Assembly: GCA_030522415.1 (NCBI GenBank)
Contig: CM060127.1
Span: 13,191,646-13,255,645, forward strand
Direction: 5' to 3'
DNA from: Channallabes apus
Lineage: Eukaryota; Chordata; Actinopteri; Siluriformes; Clariidae
DNA length: 64,000 nucleotides
The notes beneath the pieces are model-generated. The model was not told the origin of the DNA. It ran no database searches and saw only the letters and a program-made list of their open reading frames with translations. Of this stretch, positions 1-12,914 are shown piece after piece (position 1 is the stretch's first letter; every line of letters starts with the position of its first letter). A program made the position numbers and the translations under genes.

Positions 1-1363
1 GAAAAAGTCATTCTGAGTTATGGCAAAGAATCAAATCTGCTAATTAGCAATCTATAGTTAGATATACAGGTAGATGGCAAATTCGATGTTGTTAATGGGG
101 CTATAAGCATGAACATTGATAAGGGGATGAGATACAGTAGATGGACAGATCAAAGGCACCTCCAGATTTACTGCTCTTACATAAATTTGAAGTTAAATCC
201 ATGTCAATGACTGAATTAAAAACCTTCCGAATTTGATCACAAAATAAAGCCTTGACTCTATTCAATCTATCTTATGTTAAATAGGTAAGATTCTTATGTA
301 AGCATTCAGGATGAATCTTTCCTTTCACTGCAATACAAAACAAAAATGTCAAAGTTTATGTCAGGAAGAATGTGCAGAGTAGGAGGATGCGGTTTAAAAG
401 GTTGTAAAGGTTCAAATGTGGGCGTATAAGTCATAAGATACTTTTTATCCGACAAGGGAGGTGCACTTCTGAACTTGGAATAACTCTTTATTTTCACTCT
501 TACTTTCTTGAAATACATTATTTGACCATTTGTGCTGCTTGTGTGAATAAAGGAACATCTTCCGAATCCAAACACGGCAATTAAATTCCATTGTCTGTGT
601 TATTTCGTCCTCACCTGTATACCCATATGTTCAGTGGGCTTAGACTGCAGCCCTGGAGAACATCTTCAAAACTTATGGTTTCAGTTGCAACACAGATGTT
701 GTCTAGCCTTAAGAGACATACAGTACAGACACCATCCAGAGCTGTTTTGGTATGCGTAGGAGTGGGATAAGTGACCTGCATGTGATAACAACACTTCTCA
801 AGACTCTTCTTGCCGTATGCTTGATGCATTGAAAGATTAAGACAAAAACAAGTACTTAGTTAAATAATACCGTGTATATGCAATGTTCTCAATTTGTGTG
901 CCTCATTTCCAGTGATCCCAGTATACTGTATGCTCCAGATCTACCACAACCCTGCGATCAGAAAATCTGACCTACAATGGAGGTCGAAGCACATGTTTAT
1001 ATTAACACTACCAATGATAAGCAGTAATAATTGACAAGAAATAATTTTTTTTATTTGATAGTGAATTGTAATATCAAATTTTAGGCGATATTTCAGACTT
1101 TAACATCGATATGTTACTCGGAAACATAACTTTCTCCGCAACAGTGATAGCTCATGTGAAGTCGCAGGTCATCGAATGGATGAAAGGATTGAGGGATCAA
1201 CAGATGTATATCAACCTGAATTAATAAAAAAAATGCACAATAACAGAATGGTCCTCTGACAGAATACTCTCACTCTCATATCATTGTCAAACAACATTTT
1301 TTGGGTCACATCAAACTGAGATCTGCTACTCTTACATGCTTACACACCGTGACCCTTGCACAG

Positions 1364-1366
<3 letters not shown>
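1..1366. other. No recognised gene
   Basis: AT-rich sequence. Short open frames (for example minus strand 306-575 and 611-829) show no domain or repeat I recognise. Confidence 0.5.

Positions 1367-1420
<54 letters not shown>
1367..1420. repeat. (CA)27 microsatellite
   Basis: Uninterrupted CA run; a GTAT tetranucleotide run follows at 1596-1629. Confidence 0.98.
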
Positions 1421-1422
<2 letters not shown>

Positions 1423-1595
1423 CTTATCAGTGTCTTATCAGGTCTGGTGCAAGTCTGACAGATAAGTTGTGCTGAACATTTGCATGCAATTGAGCGACAG
1501 AGTAACAAATGTTCTGTTCCTTCACATTCATTCCCGTCTGGATCGTGCATGTCCTTCTCACCTTGCACTTTGACACATATACTGTATACCGTACT

Positions 1596-1629
1596 GTATG
1601 TATGTATGTATGTATGTATGTATGTATGT
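1596..1629. repeat. (GTAT)8 microsatellite
   Basis: Perfect tetranucleotide array of about 34 nt. Confidence 0.97.
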
Positions 1630-1888
1630 TAATTTGAGAGATGATGTAACCATGGTGACAATAACAGCCACTGTATCAACACTGTGCTAACAGTGCTGTT
1701 ATGGAACAAGTATAGTTTAACATTGTTTTCATTCAATTGCTGGTTATGAAGAAAGAGTACAGTTTTAAAAGATAAAAGTTTTTAATCATGTATAATTTTT
1801 TTGGTTATTTGGTTATAATATAACATTTTCCTAACATTTTAATAGTGGCTTTGGGTTGCTGATCGGAGGGTCTGAGTGCCGTGTGATC

Positions 1889-2080
1889 ACTATTGGGTCC
1901 TTGGTCAAGACCCTTAACCCTACACCCCATACAATCCAGCCAGTACATGCAGTGCCAGTCCCAGGCCCAGTTAGAAAATGGGAGAATTGCAACAGAAGGG
2001 GCATCTAGTGTAACTGCTGTGCCAGATATTACAAATCAAATGATCTGATGTGGTGAGTTCTAGGATAAAAGACACAAACT
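1889..2080 (+). repeat. Interspersed repeat, probable 3' tail of a non-LTR retrotransposon
   Basis: It carries the phrases AAGACCCTTAACCCTACA, GTTAGAAAATGGGAGAATTG, AGAAGGGGCATC and CTAGGATAAAAGACACAAA. An inverted copy lies at 5058-5255. Such tails are widespread in fish; the RTE assignment is from memory and uncertain. Confidence 0.55.
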
Positions 2081-4822
2081 CTAGGGAAAAGTTAACATTC
2101 TGCTAACTCCTATTCCATGGTTTGAAAAAGAAGCAACTAAAGAAAAAACTTTAAATCTTTTAAACGACTGAAACTGTTTCTTTCAGTCAAAATGGCATTA
2201 AAAAGCAGAAATGGAAAAAATCTGCTATTTTTCTGTTATTATATAATAATTGCAAGTTATTTTGCAAAATGCTTTAAATCCACCTTATATGGATTTTTGT
2301 GTTGGATGTATTAAATTTGATAAATGGGTTGAAATTGAAAGAAATATCGCAAACCTATACTGTACTTCGATTGTGTTTTTACAGTAAATCTAAACTGGCA
2401 GCAAACAGGAACAAGTAAAAAAGTATTGCGTTTTGTTGCCCACACAAAACCTTTTTAAATGCAACGTTTTTTGAGAAACATAAACATTTTGTAAAAATAA
2501 TACAAAAATATTACTTTACATCATCATAGCCTCTTTCCTCTACTGGTTTTAGTTTTACTTCAGTTATTGAAGACACCGTCTTACAGGTATGCCCTGTACA
2601 GTATACAGTACATTCATGTGGACATTAAACCACCACATATACTTCTGAGGTCCCTAAAGGTGATAAGATTGTTCAGAAGTTCAGACTGGAGAACGGGTTG
2701 GGGCAGACATATACAGGCATACAAAATGCAACACATAATACAAAGAGATCACATTATCAGTGCAAAATCAACTGCCAGCAATCAACTGTCTTTCATGAAT
2801 TTTACTTTAAAAAATATTGTTTTCTTATAGACAATCCTGTTTGCCTGCAGGCAATTATTTGCCAAAAAGAGTGTAAATCAGTGTAATGGCATTTATCTTT
2901 TTTGCTGTTAAATTGTTCATTTGGAAAGAGTCAGGATGCTCATGTGTAGATGATATTAAAGTGATCGCAAAAGAAGGACAAAGAGAACCCAGCAGGACCT
3001 CTATTCCTGGATAACAAGGTTTAGAATTCTTATTGGACAATAGGACGAACACAATAGCTTCCGACACACCGCATACACCCATCTTTGTTGTAATTTTACG
3101 TCTCTGTTTCATTTTCTTTCAAAAATATTAAATGAACTGCCTCTTAGCTCCCAAATTACTGTAACATGATGTTTGTGTTGCTTGTTCTTCTGTATGCACA
3201 TTTTTCCAGCATCAATAGAAGGTTCATTAGTGGTGGATTGGCAAGCATGCAGTGCTCCCAATGCAGTAACTTGGTTCAACAGGCCATTGGTTTGGTATTA
3301 ACCAAACCATAACCACCATAGTTTTGCAACATGGTGTTGGGGGCATTCGTTGTTGTTACATCATAATGTTGCCCTGATATCCTTAATGCTGGCGAATTAA
3401 CGTCACCACAACATTTGACAACATTCATGCTTGGTAAACACTTTATCCCTGGTCAAGGTTATGGTGACATTTGCTCTTATCAGTTGTCTAGTGAAGTGTC
3501 CTTCACCTCTGCGTTTAGAGACATGAAAAGCTGTTTTGTTTAAAATCTTGTCTTTATCAACAGTCCAACTTTTCCACCTCAGACCAATATATTTCTTTGT
3601 CCAGCAATATTTAGCTTTTTCCACATTTTTTTTACCTTGCATAAGAGACCACTTAACATTTCTAAAGTAAAAAACAATGTAAAGTAAGGATTGTGATTCT
3701 GCTTTATATAAAACACTCAGACTTGGAACAGCTCCTCCTTTCTTCTCCTTAATGCTCCTTTCATGCCCATAAGTGTTGCAGATGCAGACGCGATAATAAA
3801 TCTTGATCTAACATGCAGCAGGTATGTGAGACAACTGCAAAGCTGGAACACCTGGAGGTTCTTGTTTTATTGCAGTTAAATTACTGATAAGCTAGAATGA
3901 CAGTTAGAAATGGGAGCGAAGGTCTTTATTCACCAATGAGTTATAAAAGAACGCGGATGGGGTTTGAATATAATCTTCTTTTTTAACAAATCTGATTTAA
4001 ATCACATTCGGAAAGGGAGACATACTCTTTGAAATGACAATTACACTAGTAGTAGTAGTACCAGTCACTAATCAATAGATTCTGCTACTTCATGAAGCAA
4101 TATCTGCGTCCTGATTTTTGCACCTCAGTGTAAATATAATTGTTCGTTTCTTATATTGTGCATAAGGTATATATTATTATAATAATAATTATTATAAATA
4201 TATAATAATAATTATGATTATTATAAATAATATATATTAAAATATATATTATTTGAAATTGCAAATAAACACCAGGTTTTAGAATTTTACTAAATTTAAT
4301 ACACAGAATTCAAACATTCAATATGTAAAATATTAAATATCTGAGAGTCTGCGCTACTTTTATGCCGCTATTCAAATGTAAGTAAATGTGTGCTAGTTTC
4401 CTCATGTCTAATCTTATCTATTGAAGCACAAGTTCAGACGATACACTAATGGATTTTATCTCAAATGAACCACCAGGTTTTACACAAACTTGTAGAGAAT
4501 GGCACATTGTCATGAAAGCAAAAAAAAAGGTAAATTAAATATTAAGACACCCTGAAATCCATGTAAATAATTTTTTTTTACGTTTTACTCAAAATGTTGG
4601 CATCAATATAATTTGTAATACAAAACACTGCTTCAAATTTAAACAGTACTATTACTATTAATGCTAATATAAATTTCACTAGTGCGGGTTTTCTATATCA
4701 CTGCGAAAAAGATTTAGATGGATTCCACAAAAAAAATTAATAAATAAAAAATTTAATGAAATAAAATAATAATAAAAGATAATAATAGAATTTAATTCCT
4801 GTTATGTGAATAGGTCCACTGA
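2081..4822. other. AT-rich, no recognised gene
   Basis: Includes a palindromic TA/ATT-rich stretch at about 4165-4255. No coding signature seen. Confidence 0.5.
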
Positions 4823-4825
4823 AGT

Positions 4826-4876
<51 letters not shown>
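4823..4876. repeat. (GT)n microsatellite
   Basis: GT run with one TT interruption near its start. Confidence 0.97.
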
Positions 4877-4877
<1 letters not shown>

Positions 4878-5057
4878 TAATGTATAAATGCTCCTATTAT
4901 TTTACTCCTCTTCCAAATGCAGTGTTTCAGTGTCTATGCAAATGAGCTACTCCTGAGCCACGCCCCTCTAGAGAGAAACAAGCAAGGGGAGGGGGACTTC
5001 TTACAGTATACACTGAAGGAAAAATCTAATTAGCTGAATTAGTTTTTTGTGTCCCCT

Positions 5058-5255
5058 ACTTCTTTTTTCCTGAGTTTTGTCTCTTTTATCCTAGGGACCA
5101 AATCGGATCATCTGATATACAAGGTATGACACAAGATTTACCCTGGTGCCCTTCCTGTCACAACTTTTCCATTTTCTAACCATGCTTGAGTTTGGCCCTA
5201 CATTGTATGGGTTGTGTGTAGGGTTAAGCATAATCTTGCCCAAGTGCCCAACATA
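5058..5255 (-). repeat. Second copy of the 1889-2080 repeat, inverted
   Basis: Its reverse complement aligns from the AACCCTACAC block through GTTAGAAAATGG and AGGAAGGGCA to CTAGGATAAAAGAGACAAAA. Confidence 0.6.
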
Positions 5256-5275
5256 TACACAGCATGTCCTACAAC

Positions 5276-6765
5276 ATACAGTCTAGCAGGAAATACAATA
5301 TATAAATTAGTGCAAACGCTAAGAGTGCTTAGCACTTGTATATACTGTACTGTACACTGAATACAATAAGGCTAAACATTTTCGTTGAAACGATGTGCAG
5401 AGATGATTTCCTCCTATAGTCCATCGATTGTTCTGATAAACGATGTACTGTAGATAAAAATAAAAGTTAGTTTCTAAACCATTTGAGTCTCAAATGAAAT
5501 GAATATATCAATATTTCTAAAAGAAATAAATGTCTTCCAGACTTTTCTTCCATACAGTATATGTATACAGCTAACAGTAAATACAGTTGACTATATTTGT
5601 GTGTAAATATCTTATCATGCATGAGCCAGAATTCCTGTCGCTACAGAGGTCTTTATCTTTGTCCTAATCCCACTTTCATCTCCACTGTCTTTTCTCCACG
5701 TAGGTGTTCAAAATATGCCATAGAGACAAAAACTGCAGATTGATTTGACTTACAGTCACACGCATTCGCAGCTACGTGTCTTCATAAACATACTCGCATT
5801 CCAGAGCATGTCTACATCTCATCTCGTCCTTCAGTTCATCATTTGCACCCTCAGGGAGAGCTCTAGAAAGATGGTTAAGCAATTTATGGCTCTGTTTAGT
5901 TTTCGCTTCTTAACTAGTATTCTGTTTCTGGTCCCAAAAAAGTAAAAAAGGGGAAAAAAGTATTGAACATTAAGTGGTAATGTGTTTCTCAGGACACAAA
6001 GTGCTGTTTAAAAAAATGACTCATAAGAAGGTATCGGTAGTTTCATTACGGGGATAAATGGCACACAGCTTCAGGAGAGCAAGAAAAGAGCAGAGCTCCA
6101 GCAAAAGAACAGCCAATTAATCCCAGATAATTCTACCAGGAATAGCATGTGCGGAGTGAGGGAACGTAAAAGTGATAACAAGTACGCCTGAAACTCTGAG
6201 ATTTATCCGTTCCTTGAAGAGCTGAGACCCGTTAACATGACCCGCATTAAGGGTGGAGGAATGGAAATGATTTGTCACTAAAACAGTTAGCGCTTGCGGC
6301 CTTGAGATTTACGAGCTACCGCGTGAAAGGTGCAGTAGCACAGTGGAGGATTGTGGGATGGCACAGCTATCGAGGAGGTGTACTGATATCCAGGTATGGT
6401 AGGTGCAGACTCACTCTTCTTGGTATGCCAGTGAGGTATTGTTCTGGGGATACGCACAGATACACGCCTACACACCGTGCTGATATCCTGTATCGTGCCC
6501 TGTGATGCCATATCATCTCCAGTTCTTCCAGTAAGACCTACTAATTTTAGCTACTCGTCAAAACTCTTAAGGAGGGGGATTACCCAAATCTGTCCATAAA
6601 GAGGTGTCTTGACAGGCAGAATAAACCAAAGTATTACACAAGCTTCGAATAAATCTCGTTCAGCCATCTCGAACACTTGCTGAAAGGAACATGCTAAAGA
6701 GATCTTATGGATTTTTTATTTTTTTAAATGGCTGTACAATAAGAACTTCTGTATGTTGCATGAGG
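5276..6765. other. No recognised gene
   Basis: Short overlapping ORFs on both strands at 6272-6511 lack recognisable domains. Confidence 0.4.
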
Positions 6766-6900
6766 GAGGCACAGTGGTGTAGTGTTTAGCACTCTGGAAT
6801 CCAGGGTTCGATTCCCAGCTTGGGGTTATGTGCATGGAGTTTGCCTGTTCTTCTCATGCTTGGTGGGTTTTCTGTCCACTGGAATGTTTTCCACCAGTTA
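6766..6900 (+). repeat. V-SINE-type tRNA-derived SINE, head only
   Basis: GGAGGCACAGTGG resembles an A box and GGGTTCGATTCCC a B box. They are followed by the SINE phrase GTGCATGGAGTTTGCCTGTTC; the tail is absent. Confidence 0.65.
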
Positions 6901-7792
6901 TATATAATACTAACTCTCAATTCTACAGCCATGAGTCTTATATTAGTTAATTAAACAACAGTAGTTGCATGCAGCAGTCCTTATAAAATCTATGTATACA
7001 CGCAGAGGCTATATTACCAATTAACACAAAACCGTAAAACGTCTGAAGTGGAAAAACAAATTTAAACACTCATATCCTAAAGCGCTAAGGAAAGCAATAA
7101 TACCCAAGCCTCTTAAAGCTAACACCGACACCAGGAGTGTTGACTTCATGCTAATAGTGCTGAAAAACGATTTCCTGTGCCGGCAATGTTCATGCTGATG
7201 AAGGTCGGTGAGTGAAGAAGAAACAATGACTGAAGCTGCCCCATGCACAGGGAAATCACTCTATATAACTCCCTCAAGATTGTTCTTTCCTGGGCGTTTT
7301 GTAATTCACACAGAACCCACGAATTCTGATCTAAGCCGTCTCAGTGTTTGCTTTCAAACAGTGTATACAGTAGCATTCCACTATTTGAGTACGTATGCAT
7401 GGCATTGGAGTGTACTGTAATGTCTTTATCCATGCATCAGAAATACCGCTCATACCTCATTGCTTTAAAACAACAGGGAAGGGTGAACTGAGTGTTCAGT
7501 TTCTAACCCCGCACATCTGCATTACTCATCAATTGCAGCGCCCTGCTCAGAATTCGCTTTCAGTCTCCGAAATTCACTGCTATTTTTCACTGACGAGGCA
7601 GAAGTCCCACCTTCGCTCTCATGGCCAATGGAGCCAAATTCCTGTAATCAATCGTAACACTGAAGGCAGGATTTGTCAGAAAAGATCATTTTATATCTTA
7701 CTGAATCAATGCTACACTGGGCCTTGATCTTCTTATTCTCAGCTGATCCTTCAGTGCATTGTTCTTGATTCACTACAGCTTTACTGCTTATC

Positions 7793-8090
7793 TGACTCTA
7801 TATAAGAAATCTATGGTCTGATCCACTCTATATAAGATATTAGCGGTCTGATCCACTAAAAAGAAGAATATAAATGGTCTGATCTGTTTTATATAAGATA
7901 TGAGTGTTCTGATCTACTGTATATAGGATGTCAATGGTCTGAGCTACTATATACACTATACAGTATCTGTAGTCTAATCTATTCTATATACTGTAAGTTT
8001 CAGTGGTCTGATCTACTCCACAGAAGATATCAATGATCTAATCTGCTCTATATAAGATATGTGTGGTCTGATCTTGTCTATATAAAATAC
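7793..8090. repeat. Degenerate ~37-bp minisatellite, left block
   Basis: About eight diverged copies built on TCTGATCTACTCTATATAAG followed by ATATCAGTGG. The array resumes at 8795 after a transposon insertion. Confidence 0.8.
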
Positions 8091-8220
8091 AGAGCATCTC
8101 TGCAGCACTCCCCCAATCAGGCCTGTATGGTAGAGTGGCCCGACGGAAGCCACTCCTCAGTAAACAGCCCTCTGAAGTTTTCCGAAAGGCACCCGAGTGG
8201 ACTCTCAGACCATGAGAAAC
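8091..8220 (+). mobile_element. Tc1-like transposase fragment, plus orientation
   Basis: From 8120 the plus strand encodes GLYGRVARRKPLLS, a block found in fish Tc1 transposases, then decays. It abuts an oppositely oriented Tc1 piece at about 8222. Confidence 0.75.
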
Positions 8221-8221
8221 A

Positions 8222-8775
8222 TTTCTTCTTGTTTTGTTGTTGAAGCACCTTTGGCAACAATTACAGCCACAAGTCTTTTTGAGTATGATGCTGCAAGAAG
8301 TGAAAGGTTCCCCTCGTTCCACAGAGAAAGCTTTTTCAGAGTGGCCACTGAGTTCATGGTCAAATCCATGACTAAGGCCCTTCTCCCTTGATCACTCAGT
8401 TTGGCCGACGAGCCCACCCTAGGAAGAGTCCTGGTGGTTCCAAACTTTTTCCATTTATGGATGATGGAGGCCACTGTGTTCATTGGGATCTTCAATGCCG
8501 CAGAAATTTTTCTATATCCTTCCCCCGATCTGTGCCTCGATACACTCCAGTCTACAAACAGTACAATTACTTAATGGCTTGATTTGTGCTCTGACATGCA
8601 CTGTTACAGTAACTATGGGATCTTATATAGACAGGTGTGAGCCTTTCCAAATAATGTCCAATCAACTGAATGTAACACAGCTGGACTTCAATCAAGTTGG
8701 AGAAACATCTCAAGGATGATCAGCGGTAACAGGATGCACCTGAACTCAATTTTGTGTGTCATGGCAGAAGTGTTC
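8222..8775 (-). mobile_element. Tc1-like element remnant, minus orientation, internally deleted
   Basis: The minus ORF 8495-8205 joins the N-terminal HTH part (IPMNTVASIIHKWKKFGTTR) directly to the C-terminal end (YSKRLVAVIVAKGAST), so the whole DDE core is missing. The plus strand at about 8630-8770 matches the non-coding 5' region of such elements (TTCCAAATAATGTCCAATCA and following). Confidence 0.8.
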
Positions 8776-8794
8776 TAGTAAAATGTAACATGTC

Positions 8795-8972
8795 TGATCT
8801 ACTCTACGTATATAAGGTATCAGCGGTCTGATTTACTCTATACAAGATGTCAGTGGTCTCATCTACTCCATAAGAAATCTGTGGTTTGATCTACTGTATA
8901 CAAGACATCTGTGGTCTGATCTACTCTACATAAGATGTCAGTGGTCTGATCTACTCCATACAAGACATCAGT
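8795..8972. repeat. Degenerate ~37-bp minisatellite, right block
   Basis: About five copies of the same unit as 7793-8090 (GTGGTCTGATCTACTC, TACAAGACATC variants). Confidence 0.8.
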
Positions 8973-10349
8973 GGATTGTGCTTGAATTTATAATTTTCTT
9001 TTTACTGCGAATTATATTGTATATAAATATATAAACTATAAATACTAAAAGAATATGAATAATAACTGTATAAAGGATGCAATGTCTCTCCATACTTTTC
9101 ATTCCGAAGCATAAACATCTGAACTGTAACAGTAACTATACTTCATCACGCACCTCCTTTGTCATTTAATTTCCTATTACAGCATGCCCCAAAGTGTTTT
9201 ATTCCATAGCACAGAATTACATATATTTCTCTCACTCATCCATATTTTATTCAACATGCTATGCGTGTGAATAGCATGACACCAGATAATAAACATAACG
9301 TTTAGCATCAATAGCTGCAGATCGAGTACGTCAACAAGTGTGTCACGCACATGTACAGACACGGCCATGTGCCGCGTGTTGAGAGAGAAATATGTTCTCC
9401 AGTGCAGAGAAACAGAACAGGCCCAGTAACCGCTGGTGCATTCCTCTATGTGCACCCCCCCCCCCCCCCCAACTACTCCATACCCGAGTTTCCTTTCGCA
9501 TGCAGTGCATTCCCCTCCACCAGCCAACCAACCAACCGTGGCCTCCTTTAACCCATCCCCTCCTTTTCTCTTTTGCTTTTCCCAGAACTTCATTTTTCCT
9601 TCTGATGCTGGAACTTGCCTGTGTTTTGCTCTAAAGAATAAAAGGAAAAGCAAAGGAAGCGTATTAACTGTTCTGTAAATGTACTGTTTGGTTTGTTTAC
9701 ACTGAGTATACGCAATGGCAAGACAGTGTGATGTGAGAACTGTGAAGAGAGAGATTAAGATGAATTATACAGCAGAAGTGCTCTAGTCAAAGAAAAACAT
9801 TAAATGAAGAAGAAAAATCTAATTAACTATGTTCTCACATAGTCTCTGGAAAGTGAAAAAGCTTTCTAGGAACGTAATAATAAAACAATGCAAATGGAAA
9901 ACAAAATAACACTATAAGCCAGCAATCATTTGACAAGTCACAGGATGACTTGGAAGCATCAGGAGCAACTGTTGCATAGTGAGAAATAAGAACCTAGATA
10001 ATTTGTTTCTAAACCTCAAACAAGGTTTGTAAACTCAGAACTCTGATCACCCCCAAAAAAATTTAAAGTAATATTTACATTAATAAATCATTATACATAC
10101 GTCGAAGCATGGTGGTGGGAGCATCATGATTATTGTGCTGCATCTCTGCAAACGGTGATTCTGTATTACACGTCGTTGAAGTAAAAGGTTCATTGAGTGT
10201 TGGATTTATTAGAGAATATAATCTCATGAAACAAGAAATCTGGGGAAAAGATGGATAACGAAACAATAGACCCCAATCTCGCAGCCAAACTAAGTCAACC
10301 TCATGCCATGCACAGCCTATCACTGAATATCTTAAATTAAATCATATTG
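8973..10349. other. No recognised gene; C16 run
   Basis: A run of 16 C at 9455-9470 lies between pyrimidine-rich sequence. ORFs crossing it are low-complexity (PPPPP or GGGG). Confidence 0.5.
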
Positions 10350-10361
10350 ATAATTTAGGGA

Positions 10362-10490
10362 CTGGCACCCTGTCCAGGGTGTACCCTGCCTTGTGCCCGA
10401 AAGTCTCCTGGGATAGGCTCCAGGTCCCCGCGACCCTAATACAGGATAAAGCGGTATAGAAAATGAATGAATGAATGAATGAATGAATGA
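10362..10490 (+). repeat. 5'-truncated V-SINE tail with 12-bp target duplication
   Basis: It contains the conserved tail (CCTGTCCAGGGTGTACCCTG, TCCTGGGATAGGCTCCAGG, AGCGGTATAGAAAATGAATG) ending in GAAT repeats. ATAATTTAGGGA flanks it at 10350-10361 and 10491-10502, showing target-primed insertion. Confidence 0.88.
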
Positions 10491-10684
10491 ATAATTTAGG
10501 GAATTTTTTTTATTTGGAATCTTTCAGGGGCAACATGGATCAAAATTTAACCATAAAACTTTAAAAAGCAAATTATATCTTAATGTAGATGTCTAAAAAG
10601 TGTAATAGCTCTGCAACAACATACTTACGTGGGTAATCTGTGTTGTCTAATTACAACATGTCTTTACGTATATTTTATACAGTG

Positions 10685-10847
10685 TCAGAACAGTGAGAGG
10701 AAATAAGCATTTAAATACCACTTTATTCTGTATTTTTTCAAACACAATGGCAAAATATATTTTAAAAAAAGTATTTGCACTGAAAGTATTTTTAACAAAA
10801 AAATTATAAAGTGGTATTTAGATGCTTATTTCCTCTCACTGTTCTGA
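10685..10847. repeat. Snap-back inverted repeat, 42-bp arms
   Basis: Arms 10685-10726 and 10806-10847 are complementary at 41 of 42 positions around a 79-nt AT-rich loop. This is a MITE or stem-loop candidate; there are no clear target duplications. Confidence 0.9.
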
Positions 10848-11695
10848 ATTTATTACAGGCAGATGCATCATTTCCTCCTTTTCCAGCATTTAATTACAAG
10901 TTTTACACTATTTATTCTCTCATTCTACAGAGGTTTCCCCTCTAAACTTTCAGCATTCATTTTCAACCTTTTCTATGTTTATTTTATAATTTTACAGTAT
11001 TTATATAAAAATTTTCCTGCATTTCTTTCCTCTATGGAGGATATCTTAATTTTTTTTTTTTTTTACAGTATTGTTACTTTAATTTCTTCTATTTCCTCAC
11101 GTTGCAATGTTTTATTTCAATCATTTATTAAAATCACAGCATACAGTTATATACTGAAGAGAGTGAAAGAGATGCTTAGAAAATGCCTCACAGAGCTAAT
11201 AGATGCACATTCGTTTTATTGGTTTGGTTTATTAATACAGTGGTTATTTTTTGCCTCAGTGGCATTCACAGACAAAACAAACGTTTATAAAACTATAAAC
11301 ATAAAATATAGCTTTCTGACAATACAATATCTCTGGCTCAGTCACTATTTATACAACATAAGCAACACTTACAAACACAACGGCGTTCTAATACATTTGA
11401 ATAGTTTTTTTCTCTTTATAAAATGTACTATGTACAGTTATATTATGAATAATTACCACCTCGTTAAACTGGGATAAGGTGATTGGCTGACCACAGTAAG
11501 ACCAAATAAACACTGTTGAAATGAGACCACTGAAATACCATGTGCTAGAGTTACAGAGTTCAGTCCTGCAGCTGAAGTGCCTAAGGTTTGAGCAGGTCGC
11601 TAGTGTTCAGTGGTCTGCCTGCTCGACACCACCGAGATACAGAGGCAGGAGGGAGCGAGACCGGCCTCATCTCATTTCAGTCACACTGCTGCCTC

Positions 11696-11698
<3 letters not shown>
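10848..11698. other. AT-rich, no recognised gene
   Basis: Holds a 204-codon open frame at 10863-11477 that I do not believe is coding (see rejected items). Confidence 0.5.
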
Positions 11699-11730
<32 letters not shown>

Positions 11731-12000
11731 GGAAGGAAAGATGGAAAGAACAAATAAAACTCATCTAAAGATGTGCTGTTTTAGTGGCTACAGTATGGGC
11801 AATGATGAAATGAGTGAGAAGAAAGAAAACAGAAAAGAACAGGAAAAAAAACAAAAAAAAATTGAAAGAAAAAACTATGTACAGGAGAAAAGGAAAATAA
11901 AAAGTAAAAAGGTAAAAACAAAGCATCAAAAACTGAAAGAAATAAAAACAATAAAAATAAGTAAAAAATAAAAAGTCAGCAAAAAAAAAAAAGTAACACA
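11699..12000. repeat. (GA)14 run followed by purine/A-rich tract
   Basis: GA run at 11699-11727, then some 270 nt of mostly A and G on the plus strand (11800-12000). Confidence 0.85.
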
Positions 12001-12039
12001 AAAAAGGTTTGTAACGGGCTTATTGCACCCTTATACATT

Positions 12040-12492
12040 GGGCCTCACGTATCAATCCTTGATTAGTGCTGTTTTTCAAAGGTTTTTTCCCCCCTCCACT
12101 GTGTCTAAACTGTATATGTATACTGTATAAAACCCAAGTGCATTCACAGAACATTTCCATTTAGCCACGCCCATAAACTCCATATAAGGCACAAAGCTCA
12201 TAGAGAGCTAAAAATGGCAACTAAGCAGTGACCTAAGCGGAGCACCTTCTTTAATCTTCCAGTAAAGCAGCTCAGCCACACACACTGACACACACACTAA
12301 CTCTTCATGCGGTTATAGGGTGCCATTACTTTTGATCTAATATGTTTTGTATACTTTTATCTAGATTTTGTATACGTTTAGCTAGACTTTCATGAACATC
12401 ACATCTCTGTAAGTCATGCGCAGGAACACTTTAACAATCTTGTGGACGATTTACAGAGACGTGTCAAGTATCAAGTTTGATAAATGAAGCAC
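12040..12492. mobile_element. Probable Harbinger-type MITE
   Basis: Left end GGGCCTCACGTATCAA and right end TTGATAAATGAAGCAC are imperfect terminal inverted repeats of the CCTCATTTATCAA type. Internal phrases (CCACGCCCATAAACTCCATA, AAAAATGGCAACTAAGC) resemble fish Harbinger derivatives as I recall them. It lies just past the 3' end of the plpp3-like coding region and could fall in its 3' UTR. Confidence 0.45.
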
Positions 12493-12914
12493 AACGTCGG
12501 TTGTAACCACAGCGCTCTTGTGATCGTTCAGTACACCTGTCCATCAAAGTGGCATTAAGCTGTAGGCGACTGACCTGCGGATCCTCCGCTAAATGCGCGG
12601 AGACTCCGGTATAAGTGTCACTACGGAATAATACAGGTATTAGCAGCTTTGTCTACATACATTTACTGGATTTAAAGTAAAATATACACAAGTTTCACAT
12701 AAAAGACAAAAATAATATCTGCATCATATATCTTATTTATGTAGGCAGTGGGACGGCATGTGTGTATGTGTTTATGGATGTGAACACATTCTCCCGAGTC
12801 TTCCTCTGGACAATCTCCTCCTTTTCCTCATCCTCACAGGATGCTCTCATGTCCATCAACTGACCTCATTCGGTTGGGTCCACGTGAAGGCGGCAGCGCC
12901 TCGCAGGACGGACG

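Noticed and set aside
7793..8972. Spaced repeats resembling a CRISPR array
   Set aside because: Repeats and spacers are both degenerate copies of one unit, in a vertebrate genome. This is a minisatellite.
10863..11477. 204-codon plus-strand ORF, one of the longest non-transposon frames
   Set aside because: It is very AT-rich, Phe/Ile/Tyr/Ser-heavy, has no domain I recognise, and begins against an inverted repeat. Composition alone explains the open frame.
12250..12255. ATTAAA (minus strand) as the plpp3 poly(A) signal
   Set aside because: It lies about 660 nt past the stop and within a probable MITE, without a supporting downstream element. Not strong enough to call.
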